Shown: piece after piece, positions 1 to 9,087 of the stretch
How positions within the stretch are numbered: the first letter of the stretch is position 1
How the letters are laid out: each line of letters opens with the position of its first letter
From: Ferrovibrio sp035304305
GTDB taxonomy: Bacteria > Pseudomonadota > Alphaproteobacteria > Ferrovibrionales > Ferrovibrionaceae
Length of the DNA stretch: 30,371 nucleotides
NCBI RefSeq assembly: GCF_035304305.1
Contig: NZ_DATGQG010000114.1
Coordinates: 1-30,371, forward strand
Direction of reading: 5' to 3'
Program-made: the position numbers and the translations under genes
The notes under the pieces: model-generated
What the model saw: the letters and a program-made list of their open reading frames with translations, nothing else
What the model was told of the DNA's origin: nothing
Databases searched by the model: none

Positions 1-456
1 TTCCGACTGCAGCAGCGCGGCGATGATCATCAGGTTGTTCTTGGTGCGATGGTTGATCTCCCGTGCGATCTGCCGCCGCTCCTCGCTCAGGCGATTGGCT
101 TCCTTCAGCGCGTCATGCAGCAGATCGGTCACCGCGGAAATCAGGAAGCCGCAGACCATGTAGGCAAGAAAGCCGACAGTACCGCTGGTCGTCTTGTCCA
201 CCAGGCTCCAGCGCGGTTCGACGAGGGCAAGATAGGTCAGGCCGGCGGTAATGAAGGAGGCGAATACGCCCGTCTTCAGAATGACTGCACAGGCGGCGGC
301 CACGGGGGCGACCAGGATGTAGTGATGTTCCAGTGTCGCCGAAAGGGCATAGACGTAGGCAACCGCGCCGACGCCGAGCAGCAGGGTGAGAAGATAGCGG
401 ATACCCGTGGGCAGGTTATGCAGCCGTAAGGATTCTCTCACCAGGCTCTTGGGCAT
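1..456 (-). CDS. Membrane sensor histidine kinase, N-terminal part (runs off the window)
   Basis: Reading the minus strand from the ATG at 456 gives 152 uninterrupted codons to the window edge. The N-terminus has about four hydrophobic segments (roughly residues 17-35, 41-57, 60-78 and 91-112), resembling the DUF4118/KdpD-like membrane domain. A short helical linker follows. The H-box, EINHRTKNNLMIIAALLQ, has its phosphoacceptor histidine at residue 136. This H-box form is typical of HisKA_2/HWE kinases, which are common in alphaproteobacteria and often act in general stress or light signalling. The catalytic ATPase domain would lie beyond the window, so neither its integrity nor a partner response regulator can be judged. 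The signal sensed is unknown. Confidence 0.85.
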   Translation of the reverse strand, partial: MPKSLVRESLRLHNLPTGIRYLLTLLLGVGAVAYVYALSATLEHHYILVAPVAAACAVILKTGVFASFITAGLTYLALVEPRWSLVDKTTSGTVGFLAYMVCGFLISAVTDLLHDALKEANRLSEERRQIAREINHRTKNNLMIIAALLQSE

Positions 457-594
457 CGGCACTCACCACGCAAAGCCCTGTCATACGACCCTCACGCTGA
501 TGGGTCCCGGGGCAAAACTAGGGCGATCCGCAGACGGAGGAACGGTTCCGGATAGTCACTGGCCCGGAGCCGGCCGGCTGGCTAGTCTGCCGCC

Positions 595-612
595 ATGGCA
601 AGGATGGCAAGG
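595..612 (+). repeat. 9-base tandem duplication spanning the acyP start codon
   Basis: ATGGCAAGG occurs twice back to back (595-603 and 604-612). It duplicates the start codon and the first three codons (Met-Ala-Arg) of the acylphosphatase. It makes the start ambiguous but keeps the frame. Confidence 0.8.
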
Positions 613-894
613 CGATACTTCGTTTCCGGGCGGGTGCAGGGAGTCGGCTTCCGGTACTGGACGGTAGGTCGGGCCAAGCAGCTCGGCCTGGTCGGATGGG
701 TGCGCAACCGGCGGGACGGCCGGGTGGAGGTGCTGGCCTATGGCGAGACCGGCAGCCTGGACAGTCTGGAAAAGGAGCTGCAAAGCGGCCCGGCCGGCGC
801 GCAGGTGACCGCCGTGGACGCCGCACCGGTCAACCCGGACGAGGCGGCGCTGGCCGCCGAGGCGACCAGGTTCGACCAGACCCCGACGCTGTAA
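595..894 (+). CDS. acyP: Acylphosphatase
   Basis: This 99-residue protein has the usual length for an acylphosphatase, which hydrolyses the carboxyl-phosphate bond of acyl phosphates in the cytoplasm. The signature GRVQGVGFRYW lies at residues 12-22, with the substrate-binding arginine at 20 and the catalytic asparagine at 38 (in GWVRN), 18 residues apart as in the family. The ferredoxin-like fold runs to about residue 93. The first two in-frame ATGs (595 and 604) sit in a 9-base tandem duplication, so either could be the start. No clear Shine-Dalgarno sequence precedes either one. It appears monocistronic, divergent from the histidine kinase. Confidence 0.95.
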   Translation: MARMARRYFVSGRVQGVGFRYWTVGRAKQLGLVGWVRNRRDGRVEVLAYGETGSLDSLEKELQSGPAGAQVTAVDAAPVNPDEAALAAEATRFDQTPTL

Positions 895-1000
895 TCGTCT
901 GCTGGAAAACAAATCATCCGGATGTCGGCCCGGCCGGTCCTCCGGCGTCCTCGGATCAGAACGGCCGCTTCCGGTGGCCGGCAGACCCGAGGAGACAGAC

Positions 1001-1423
1001 ATGCGCGTGATGGTGATGGTGAAGGCGACCAGGGACAGCGAGGCGGGCATCATGCCCACCACCGAACTGCTGGAAGCCATGGGGAAATACAATCAGGAAC
1101 TGGTGAATGCCGGGATCATGCTGTCGGGCGACGGGCTGAAGCCGTCGTCGCAGGGCAAGCGGATCGCCTTCGACGGCACTTCCCGGACCGTCATGGACGG
1201 GCCCTTCACCGAAACCAGTGAGCTGGTTGCCGGCTTCTGGATCTGGCAGGTGAAAGACATGGCGGAGGCGGTCGCCTGGGCGAAGCGCTGCCCGAACCCG
1301 ATGCCGGGACCGAGCGAACTGGAAATCCGTCCGTTCTACGAGATGGAGGATTTCGGCGAGGCGCTGACCCCCGACGTGGCTGCCCTGCATGAGCGGACCC
1401 GGGCGGGGCAGGCGGGGACCTGA
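1001..1423 (+). CDS. YciI-like (DGPF-motif) protein
   Basis: A 140-residue YciI/YCII-related protein. It starts MRVMVMVKAT and carries the diagnostic DGPF motif at residues 66-69, followed by TETSELVAGFWI, in a dimeric alpha/beta ferredoxin-like fold. Proteins of this type are often encoded beside ECF sigma factors, but no sigma factor is visible here. Its biochemical role is not established for the subfamily. I chose the ATG at 1001 because a GAGGAGA-like ribosome site lies just upstream and the family normally begins at this beta strand. A longer reading from 974 adds nine unconserved residues. Confidence 0.88.
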   Translation: MRVMVMVKATRDSEAGIMPTTELLEAMGKYNQELVNAGIMLSGDGLKPSSQGKRIAFDGTSRTVMDGPFTETSELVAGFWIWQVKDMAEAVAWAKRCPNPMPGPSELEIRPFYEMEDFGEALTPDVAALHERTRAGQAGT

Positions 1424-1671
1424 CAGCCGGGTTACCGGTAAGGCCGCACTTGACCGGCCGGATTGTTCGATTTATGTTCCATGATCTGCTGCGGCAGGGC
1501 GCACACATGGTTTGGGCCGCAGCGGATCAGGCGGAGACAGCCGGTCATAGGCATGTTTAAGCTGCTGCAAGCCCGGTTTAAGGCCGGATAAGGAAAAAAT
1601 AAGACTCGAATAAGCGCAACTCAGGACGAGTTAAAAACTTCAGACAGCAGTGAGGAAGTGCCGTCTAATCC

Positions 1672-1923
1672 ATGAAGAAAAAAGAAAAAGTGAATCTTAC
1701 TTTTCGGCAGTGGGCGATCTGCTATATCGGGGCTTTGGGACTTGGCGGACTGACCTGGTGGGCGACGGGGAACAGCTGGCTCGGGGGCGGCGCGGTGGTC
1801 GCCTTCACCGCGGTCTATGTCTTCTGGCTGGCGGGGCGGATGGAGCCGAAACCGGCCCGCGACCCGGCGGCCGGGCTGACCCGGCAGCAGAAGCGTGATC
1901 TCAAGAGGAAGGGAAAAATTTAA
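1672..1923 (+). CDS. Small hypothetical membrane protein (83 aa)
   Basis: This ORF begins MKKKEKVNLTFRQW and has two hydrophobic segments (about residues 14-30 and 36-54) joined by a short Gly-rich turn. It ends in a basic tail, RQQKRDLKRKGKI. That is the layout of a two-pass inner-membrane protein with cytoplasmic positive ends. I do not recognise a family. A GAGGAAG ribosome-site-like sequence lies about 13 bases before the ATG, which is a rather long spacing. The stop codon is only three bases from the end of the convergent lipB gene. The approximately 250 bases upstream are relatively A-rich near the gene but show no confident promoter. Confidence 0.6.
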   Translation: MKKKEKVNLTFRQWAICYIGALGLGGLTWWATGNSWLGGGAVVAFTAVYVFWLAGRMEPKPARDPAAGLTRQQKRDLKRKGKI

Positions 1924-1926
1924 CCT

Positions 1927-2700
1927 TTACTTTTGCTTATCGGCGATATCCGATCCGATTTCACAACTGTCTCCGAGGCGGCCGAGCAGGGCGGCTTCCA
2001 CCGTGTCGCGCAGGATCAGGTCGATCTCCGGCAGGGTCGCGGTCAGGCCGAGATCAGTCAGCGAGGTGACCCCGTAGGGGGTGGCCTCGGTTTCCTGGAT
2101 GCCGCAGGCGACGATGCCGCCGTAATGGCTGAGGTCGGGGTCCACGTTCAGGCTCAGGCCGTGGAAGGTGACCCAGTGCCGGACCCGGACGCCGATGGCG
2201 GCGATCTTGTCCTCCCGGCCGGGGCCCTGGTCGGGCCGTGGCACCCAGACGCCGACCCGGCCGTCGCGGATCTCGCCCCGGACGTTGCAGCGGGCCAGGG
2301 TGGCGATCACCCAGTCCTCCATCCGGCAGACGAAGGCCCGCACGTCGCGCCCCCGGCGGGCGAGGTCGAGCATGAGGTAGACCACCCGCTGGCCGGGGCC
2401 GTGGTAGGTGTACTGGCCGCCGCGGCCGGCAGTATGGACGGGGAAGCGCGGGTCCAGCAGGTCGGCCGCCCTGGCCGAGGTTCCGGCGGTGTAGAGCGGC
2501 GGGTGTTCCAGCAGCCAGATCAGTTCCGGCGCCAGGCCCTCGCGGATCGCAGCCACCCGGGCCTCCATGGCCGCCAGCGCCGCCTCGTAGGGTACAGGGG
2601 CGTCGCTCACGGCCCATTCCACAGGGCCGGCGGGGGTATCGATGATATCGGTCGGGGGCGGCGGGAAGGACATCTGGAGGGGCGGGAGCCTTAACGTCAT
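1927..2700 (-). CDS. lipB: Octanoyl-[acyl-carrier-protein]:protein octanoyltransferase
   Basis: LipB moves the octanoyl chain from octanoyl-ACP to lipoyl domains of 2-oxoacid dehydrogenases and the glycine cleavage H protein, the first step of de novo lipoate synthesis. The 257-residue protein shows the family motif GGQYTYHGPGQRVVYLMLDL around residues 94-113. It also has KIAAIGVR with the conserved lysine at 165, TFHGLSLNV at about 178, and the catalytic cysteine at 199 in GGIVACGI. The ATG at 2700 has an upstream AGG at suitable distance; Met10 is an alternative. It is divergent from the FliN-like gene. No lipA is in this window. Confidence 0.96.
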   Translation of the reverse strand: MTLRLPPLQMSFPPPPTDIIDTPAGPVEWAVSDAPVPYEAALAAMEARVAAIREGLAPELIWLLEHPPLYTAGTSARAADLLDPRFPVHTAGRGGQYTYHGPGQRVVYLMLDLARRGRDVRAFVCRMEDWVIATLARCNVRGEIRDGRVGVWVPRPDQGPGREDKIAAIGVRVRHWVTFHGLSLNVDPDLSHYGGIVACGIQETEATPYGVTSLTDLGLTATLPEIDLILRDTVEAALLGRLGDSCEIGSDIADKQK

Positions 2701-2777
2701 GCTAACCTGTCCCGGTTACTTAAAGCCGGACGGTCCGGAAGGCCAGCAGCCCGAGGGGCGAGTGGAAGGAGTTCAGC

Positions 2778-3017
2778 ATGGCGATCACCAATGCGGTGAA
2801 TGACGTCTCGGTGGAAATCTCGGTGGTGCTGGGCAAGGCGACCATGCCGATTCACCAGGTGCTGAAGGTCGGCCGCGGCGCGGTGATCGAGCTGGATGCC
2901 AGCGTCGACGACCACGCCTGGATCTTCGCCAACAACAAGCTGATCGCCCGCGGCGAGATCGTCATTTCCGGCGAGAAGGTGGCGGTTTCCATCACCGACA
3001 CCATGTCGGACGACTAG
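2778..3017 (+). CDS. FliN/SpoA-domain protein (flagellar switch-like)
   Basis: This 79-residue protein is essentially a single SpoA (surface presentation of antigens) domain. Its core is VSVEISVVLGKATMPIHQVL, followed by VGRGAVIELD, IFANNKLIARGEIVI and VAVSITD. This matches the C-terminal domain of FliN, the C-ring protein that, with FliG and FliM, sets rotation direction. FliN proteins are often longer (about 100-150 residues), so this is a minimal form. A GGAAGGAG ribosome site precedes the ATG. No other flagellar gene is present in the window, so it is either an orphan fliN or a SpoA protein recruited elsewhere. The domain assignment is firm; the role is inferred. Confidence 0.85.
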   Translation: MAITNAVNDVSVEISVVLGKATMPIHQVLKVGRGAVIELDASVDDHAWIFANNKLIARGEIVISGEKVAVSITDTMSDD

Positions 3018-3055
3018 AACCGGCAGAACCGGCGCCGGGAACCCTCCGGTCCGGC

Positions 3056-3084
3056 TTGAACCCCGCGGCGGGATTTGCTATTCC
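3056..3084 (+). promoter_or_regulatory. Putative sigma-70 promoter of tRNA-Leu
   Basis: TTGAAC (3056-3061) and TATTCC (3079-3084) are separated by 17 bases. They sit 20 bases upstream of the tRNA, with a GC-rich discriminator (CCCCCGCG) as is common for stable-RNA promoters. This is a by-eye match only. It may also serve maeB by read-through. Confidence 0.5.
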
Positions 3085-3103
3085 CCCGCGTCCCCCGATA
3101 AAT

Positions 3104-3190
3104 GCGGTCGTGGCGGAATTGGTAGACGCGCAGCGTTGAGGTCGCTGTGGCCGAAAGGCCGTGAAAGTTCGAGTCTTTTCGACCGCACCA
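3104..3190 (+). tRNA. tRNA-Leu (GAG)
   Basis: The acceptor arms GCGGTCG and CGACCGC pair perfectly and are followed by discriminator A and an encoded CCA (3188-3190). The anticodon stem CAGCG/CGCTG encloses the loop TTGAGGT, giving anticodon GAG. A long variable arm (TGGCCGAAAGGCC region), typical of class II tRNAs such as Leu, and a T-arm with GTTCGAGTC are visible. It reads codons CTC and CTT. Confidence 0.96.
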
Positions 3191-3307
3191 TGGGCTTTAC
3201 GCCCCCCTTGCCCTTCCTTCCAGGTTACGGCTGTTGTAAGCCTGATTTCCCCGGCGGCATTTCCGCGCGCCGGCCATCCGATCCTGTTGTTTGGGCGAGA
3301 GTTCCTG

Positions 3308-5617
<2,310 letters not shown>

Positions 5618-5619
5618 TG

Positions 5620-6279
5620 ATGTTTCCCGAAAGGCTGAGCAGGGGGTACCGCGCCTTCCTTGGGGGGCGCTTCACCGGCGAGCGCTCGCGTTACGAGATG
5701 CTGGCGGAGAAGGGGCAGAAGCCCGAGATCATGGTGATCGGCTGTGTCGATTCCCGCGTCTCGCCGGAGGTGATTTTCGACGCCGCGCCCGGCGAATTGC
5801 TGGTGGTGCGGAACGTCGCCAATATCGTGCCGGCCTATGCGCCGGACGAGAACCAGCATGGCACCAGCGCCGCGCTGGAATTCGGCGTCCAGGCCTTGCG
5901 GGTGAAGCATATCGTGGTGCTCGGCCATGCGCTGTGCGGCGGCATCCGCGCTTTCGCCGACGATCAGGAGCCGCTTTCGCCCGGCGACTTCATCGGCCGC
6001 TGGATGTCGCAGATTGCGCCGGCGGCGGAACTGCTCGGCCCCCGGCAGCCCGAGGATCCTGACTATCTGCGCCGGCTGGAATTCGCCTCCGTCGAGCTCA
6101 GCCTGCGCAACCTGATGACCTTTCCCTGCGTGCGCATCCTGGTCGAGCGCGGCAAGCTGGAACTGCATGGCGCCTATTTCGGCGTCGCCAGCGGCCGCCT
6201 GCTGGTACGTGACCCGCAGACCGGCCAGTTCGGCCCGGTGGTGGAAGGCTTTCCCGAACGCGGCGGTCCCGTACTCTGA
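5620..6279 (+). CDS. can: Beta-class carbonic anhydrase
   Basis: It interconverts CO2 and bicarbonate. The zinc-site signature is complete: CVDSR with Cys42, Asp44 and Arg46, and HALCGG with His103 and Cys106 (numbering from the ATG at 5620). The 219-residue length is normal for the beta class, and no signal peptide is seen, so it should be cytoplasmic. ATGs at 5617 and 5620 are both possible. The AGGAG at 5610-5614 is better spaced for 5620. The maeB stop TGA (5615-5617) lies between the ribosome site and this start, so translation is probably coupled. The pairing makes sense because malic enzyme releases CO2, and the biotin carboxylase further right needs bicarbonate. Confidence 0.95.
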   Translation: MFPERLSRGYRAFLGGRFTGERSRYEMLAEKGQKPEIMVIGCVDSRVSPEVIFDAAPGELLVVRNVANIVPAYAPDENQHGTSAALEFGVQALRVKHIVVLGHALCGGIRAFADDQEPLSPGDFIGRWMSQIAPAAELLGPRQPEDPDYLRRLEFASVELSLRNLMTFPCVRILVERGKLELHGAYFGVASGRLLVRDPQTGQFGPVVEGFPERGGPVL

Positions 6280-6298
6280 CCGATCCGGTACTCTGACC
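6271..6298. repeat. Direct repeat over the carbonic anhydrase stop codon
   Basis: GTACTCTGACC occurs at 6271-6281 and again at 6288-6298, a 17-base period. The first copy contains the carbonic anhydrase TGA stop. The second abuts the stop codon of the convergent LysR gene. It looks like a small local duplication. Confidence 0.75.
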
Positions 6299-7182
6299 TA
6301 GTGGCCGATCACCGGATGCGGTGAGGCGGCATTCCAGTCATGCGCGGCGGCGAAGTCGCGCAGCTGCCCAACCGCTTCGTCCTCGGCATTGCGCCAGACC
6401 AGCCCGATGCGATGGGTGTCGCGCAGCTCCGGCAGCGACACGACGGCGATGCTGTCGCTGACCAGCCAGTCCGGCAGGATGGCGAGGCCGATGCCCGCCG
6501 AGACCAGCGTCAGCAGGCCGCTGTCGTCTTCCACCCGGCCGACGATGCGCGGCCGCACATTCTGACTGGCGAACAGCTTTTCGGCCGCCGGCATGACCTC
6601 GGCGTGCGGACGGATCACGAAGGGCTGGTCCTGCAGGTCCGCCACCCGGGCGCTGCTGCGACGGGACAGGGAATGGCCGGCCGGAACGCCGAGCACGTAG
6701 CGCTGGCGGTACAGCGGCAGGCAGCGCTCGTCATGGTCGGGCTCGAGAACCAGGATGGCCGCCTCGATGCGTCCGAGATCCAGCCGGCGGCTCAGGGCTG
6801 CCGGAGAGGCTTCCAGCGTTTCTAGCGCGATATCGGGATGGGCGGCGGCGAAGCTGCCCAGCAGCTTGGCCAGCCGGGCGCCGGGCAGGCCGGGGATGTA
6901 GCCGAGCCGCAAGCGCTGCCGTGCGGGGCGCGCCTGCCGCAATTCGCGCCGGGCGGCGGTCCATTCCTGCAGCAGCAGCCGGGCGCGGGGCAGGAAACGG
7001 GCGCCGGCCGGCGTGAGCTGGGCGCCGCGGTTGCGTTCGAACAAGGGCGCGCCGAGCGAGGCCTCCAGCCGTTTGATCCCGGCCGAAAGGGTCGGCTGGC
7101 TGACGCTGGCACGCTCCGCGCCGCGCGTGAAACTGCCGGTTTCCGCCACAGCCATGAAATAGCGGATCAGGGTGAGGTTCAT
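6298..7182 (-). CDS. LysR-family transcriptional regulator
   Basis: This 294-residue protein has the standard LysR length. Residues 1-60 form the winged helix-turn-helix (LIRYFMAVAETGSFTRGAER, then VSQPTLSAGIKRLEASLGAPLF). Residues about 90-285 form the periplasmic-binding-protein-like effector domain. It is transcribed away from the thioesterase/liuA genes and shares a 95-base intergenic region with them. That region contains two LysR-type boxes, the nearer one five bases from this start codon. This suggests autoregulation plus control of the divergent genes; the ligand is unknown, and an acyl-CoA or branched-chain intermediate is only a guess. No good ribosome site precedes the ATG. LysR control of a liu locus would differ from the MerR-type LiuR I know from other proteobacteria. 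Confidence 0.93.
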   Translation of the reverse strand: MNLTLIRYFMAVAETGSFTRGAERASVSQPTLSAGIKRLEASLGAPLFERNRGAQLTPAGARFLPRARLLLQEWTAARRELRQARPARQRLRLGYIPGLPGARLAKLLGSFAAAHPDIALETLEASPAALSRRLDLGRIEAAILVLEPDHDERCLPLYRQRYVLGVPAGHSLSRRSSARVADLQDQPFVIRPHAEVMPAAEKLFASQNVRPRIVGRVEDDSGLLTLVSAGIGLAILPDWLVSDSIAVVSLPELRDTHRIGLVWRNAEDEAVGQLRDFAAAHDWNAASPHPVIGH

Positions 7183-7186
7183 GGAT

Positions 7187-7201
7187 ATAGAGAAAACCTA
7201 T
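7187..7201. promoter_or_regulatory. LysR-type box 1 (ATAG-N7-CTAT)
   Basis: A perfect dyad, ATAG at 7187-7190 and CTAT at 7198-7201, contains the canonical T-N11-A spacing (T7188, A7200). It has the same form as the BenM/CatM ATAC-N7-GTAT site. It lies five bases from the lysR start codon, as expected for an autoregulatory recognition site. Confidence 0.6.
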
Positions 7202-7217
7202 TTCCTTTATAAAGACA

Positions 7218-7232
7218 ATTGATTTTCCCTAT
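7218..7232. promoter_or_regulatory. LysR-type box 2 (ATTG-N7-CTAT)
   Basis: A near-copy of box 1 with one half-site mismatch, again with T-N11-A spacing (T7219, A7231). It starts exactly 31 bases (about three helical turns) after box 1. That suits the activation site of a LysR tetramer. A palindromic TTTATAAA (7206-7213) lies between the boxes and could be a -10 element for either direction. Confidence 0.5.
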
Positions 7233-7277
7233 CGGCCTTCCGGCGTTAAGAATTCTGCATCAGCGGAGGAGGCGGCC

Positions 7278-7397
7278 ATGACGGAGCGCTATGTCGAAAC
7301 CCTGCGGCTCATGACCCAGGCTTGGCCGGCTTTCGTGAAACGGATCCCCTCCACCTTCAACATTGCGCCGGCGGTGCCGAAAGGAGTAGCGGCATGA
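7278..7397 (+). CDS. Small ORF (39 aa) coupled to the thioesterase gene
   Basis: The ATG at 7278 is preceded by a strong ribosome site (GGAGGAGG, spacing 6). The frame runs 39 codons, beginning MTERYVETLRLMTQAW, to TGA at 7395-7397. The stop overlaps the thioesterase ATG (7394) in an ATGA arrangement. I recognise no family. The first half could form an amphipathic helix, and there is no transmembrane segment. It may be a true small protein or a leader peptide that couples translation into the operon. The strong ribosome site and exact overlap are the main reasons to call it. Confidence 0.55.
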   Translation: MTERYVETLRLMTQAWPAFVKRIPSTFNIAPAVPKGVAA

Positions 7398-7885
7398 ATG
7401 CCATTCCCGAGTTCAAGCCGCAGGATCCCGATTACGAGGCGCGGGTCCGCGACAGCTTCGGCCGCCAGCCGGCGATGGAGCACATCGGAGCACGGCTGAC
7501 GGTGGTGTGGCCGGGCCTCTGCGAGGTCGAATTGCCGCGGCGGCGCGAGATCCTGCAGCAGCACGGCTTCGTCCATGGCGGCATCGTCGGCATGATCGCC
7601 GACTCTGCCGCCGGTTACGCCGCATTCAGCCTGTTTCCCGCGGATTCCACGGTGCTGACTGTCGAATACAAGATCAACCTGATGGCGCCTGCCGATGGCG
7701 ACCTGATCCGGGCGCGGGCACAGGTCACCCGGCATGGCCGTACGCTGACCATCGTGGCATTCGACGTATTCGGCGAGAATGCCGGCAAAACCATCCACTG
7801 TGCCACCGGCCTTGCCACCATGATGTGCGTCCTGGGGCGCGCCGATGCGCCGCGGAATGCTGCGTCGACCGCGCCGGTCCGTTAA
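7394..7885 (+). CDS. PaaI-family hotdog-fold thioesterase
   Basis: A 163-residue protein with the hotdog thioesterase core. HGFVHGGIVGMIADSAAGYA at about residues 56-75 carries the conserved His-Gly-Gly and the catalytic Asp region. It is followed by LTVEYKINLMAPADGD, typical of the 4HBT/PaaI superfamily. Such enzymes hydrolyse acyl-CoA esters and often rescue CoA trapped in dead-end intermediates. Its position just before isovaleryl-CoA dehydrogenase suggests branched-chain or aromatic acyl-CoA substrates, but specificity cannot be read from sequence. The ATG at 7394 has AAAGGAG seven bases upstream; a longer frame to 7322 has no support. Confidence 0.9.
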   Translation: MNAIPEFKPQDPDYEARVRDSFGRQPAMEHIGARLTVVWPGLCEVELPRRREILQQHGFVHGGIVGMIADSAAGYAAFSLFPADSTVLTVEYKINLMAPADGDLIRARAQVTRHGRTLTIVAFDVFGENAGKTIHCATGLATMMCVLGRADAPRNAASTAPVR

Positions 7886-7914
7886 AATCGTCCGTCCGAA
7901 ACAAGGAAAACGTG

Positions 7915-9087
7915 ATGCTCGCCAATACCTATCCGACTCTCGATTTCGACCTCGGCGAAACGGCTGACATGTTGCGTCAGACGGTTCGCGGTTTCGTGGA
8001 CAGCGAAATTGCGCCGCGTGCCGAGGAAATCGACCGGACCAACGAGTTCCCGCGCGATCTCTGGACCAAGCTGGGTGATCTTGGCCTGCATGGCATCACC
8101 GTGGAGGAGGAATTCGGCGGCAGCGGGCTCGGCTATCTCGAGCATTGCGTGGCGATGGAGGAGGTGAGCCGCGGCTCGGCATCGGTCGGCCTGTCCTATG
8201 GCGCGCATTCCAATCTCTGCGTCAACCAGATCCGCCGCAACGGAACGCCCGAGCAGAAGAAGCGCTATCTGCCGAAGCTGATTTCGGGCGAGCATCTTGG
8301 CGCACTCGCCATGAGCGAGCCGAATGCCGGCTCCGACGTGGTGTCGATGAAGCTGCGCGCGGAGAAGAAGGGCGACCGCTACATCCTCAACGGCAACAAG
8401 ATGTGGATCACCAACGGCCCCACGGCCGATGTCCTGGTGGTCTATGCCAAGACCGATCCGAATGCCGGTCCGCGCGGCATCACCGCCTTTCTGATCGAGA
8501 AGGGTTTCAAGGGCTTCTCGACGGCGCAGAAGCTCGACAAGCTGGGCATGCGCGGCTCCGATACCGGCGAACTGGTCTTCCAGGATTGCGAAGTGCCTGA
8601 AGAGAACGTGCTGGGCCAGGTCGGCAAGGGCGTCAACGTGCTGATGAGCGGCCTCGATTACGAGCGCGCCGTGCTGGCGGCGGGACCGCTCGGCATCATG
8701 CAGGCCGCGATGGACGTGGTGCTGCCGTATATCCATGAGCGCAAGCAGTTCGGCGCGCCGATCGGCACCTTCCAGCTGATCCAGGGCAAGGTCGCCGACA
8801 TGTATACCGAGATGAATGCCGCGCGCGCCTATGTGTATGCCGTGGCGAAGGCCTGCGACCGCGGCCAGACCACGCGCAAGGACGCCGCCGGCGCCATTCT
8901 CTTCGCGGCCGAAAAGGCGACCAAGATCGCACTGGATGCGATCCAGATCCTCGGCGGCAACGGCTATATCAACGACTATCCGACCGGACGCCTGCTGCGC
9001 GATGCCAAGCTGTACGAAATCGGCGCCGGCACCTCGGAAATCCGCCGCATGCTGATCGGCCGCGAGATCTTCGAGGAAACCAAGTGA
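7915..9087 (+). CDS. liuA: Isovaleryl-CoA dehydrogenase
   Basis: It oxidises isovaleryl-CoA to 3-methylcrotonyl-CoA in leucine degradation, passing electrons through FAD to electron-transfer flavoprotein. The 390-residue protein has the acyl-CoA dehydrogenase motifs AMSEPNAGSDV (about 132-142) and MWITNGPTADV. The diagnostic isovaleryl feature is the catalytic glutamate at 250 in GLDYERAVLAAGPLG. At the usual SCAD/MCAD catalytic position the C-terminus instead reads YEIGAGTSEIRR, with Gly in place of Glu. Both features mark the IVD branch. AAGGA lies seven bases before the ATG. The gene follows the thioesterase by 29 bases and overlaps the next gene by four. Confidence 0.95.
   Translation: MLANTYPTLDFDLGETADMLRQTVRGFVDSEIAPRAEEIDRTNEFPRDLWTKLGDLGLHGITVEEEFGGSGLGYLEHCVAMEEVSRGSASVGLSYGAHSNLCVNQIRRNGTPEQKKRYLPKLISGEHLGALAMSEPNAGSDVVSMKLRAEKKGDRYILNGNKMWITNGPTADVLVVYAKTDPNAGPRGITAFLIEKGFKGFSTAQKLDKLGMRGSDTGELVFQDCEVPEENVLGQVGKGVNVLMSGLDYERAVLAAGPLGIMQAAMDVVLPYIHERKQFGAPIGTFQLIQGKVADMYTEMNAARAYVYAVAKACDRGQTTRKDAAGAILFAAEKATKIALDAIQILGGNGYINDYPTGRLLRDAKLYEIGAGTSEIRRMLIGREIFEETK

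Noticed and set aside
568..579. Perfect palindrome AGCCGGCCGGCT upstream of acyP
   Set aside because: Short, all-GC palindromes are expected by chance in this composition, and no regulator is suggested.
1618..1632. Small inverted repeat AACTC-N5-GAGTT before the 83-residue membrane protein
   Set aside because: Five-base arms are too short to call an operator or terminator without conservation data.
3161..3307. A longer N-terminus for malic enzyme
   Set aside because: The extra frame runs into the tRNA-Leu gene and lacks family similarity. The ATG at 3308 gives the normal start.
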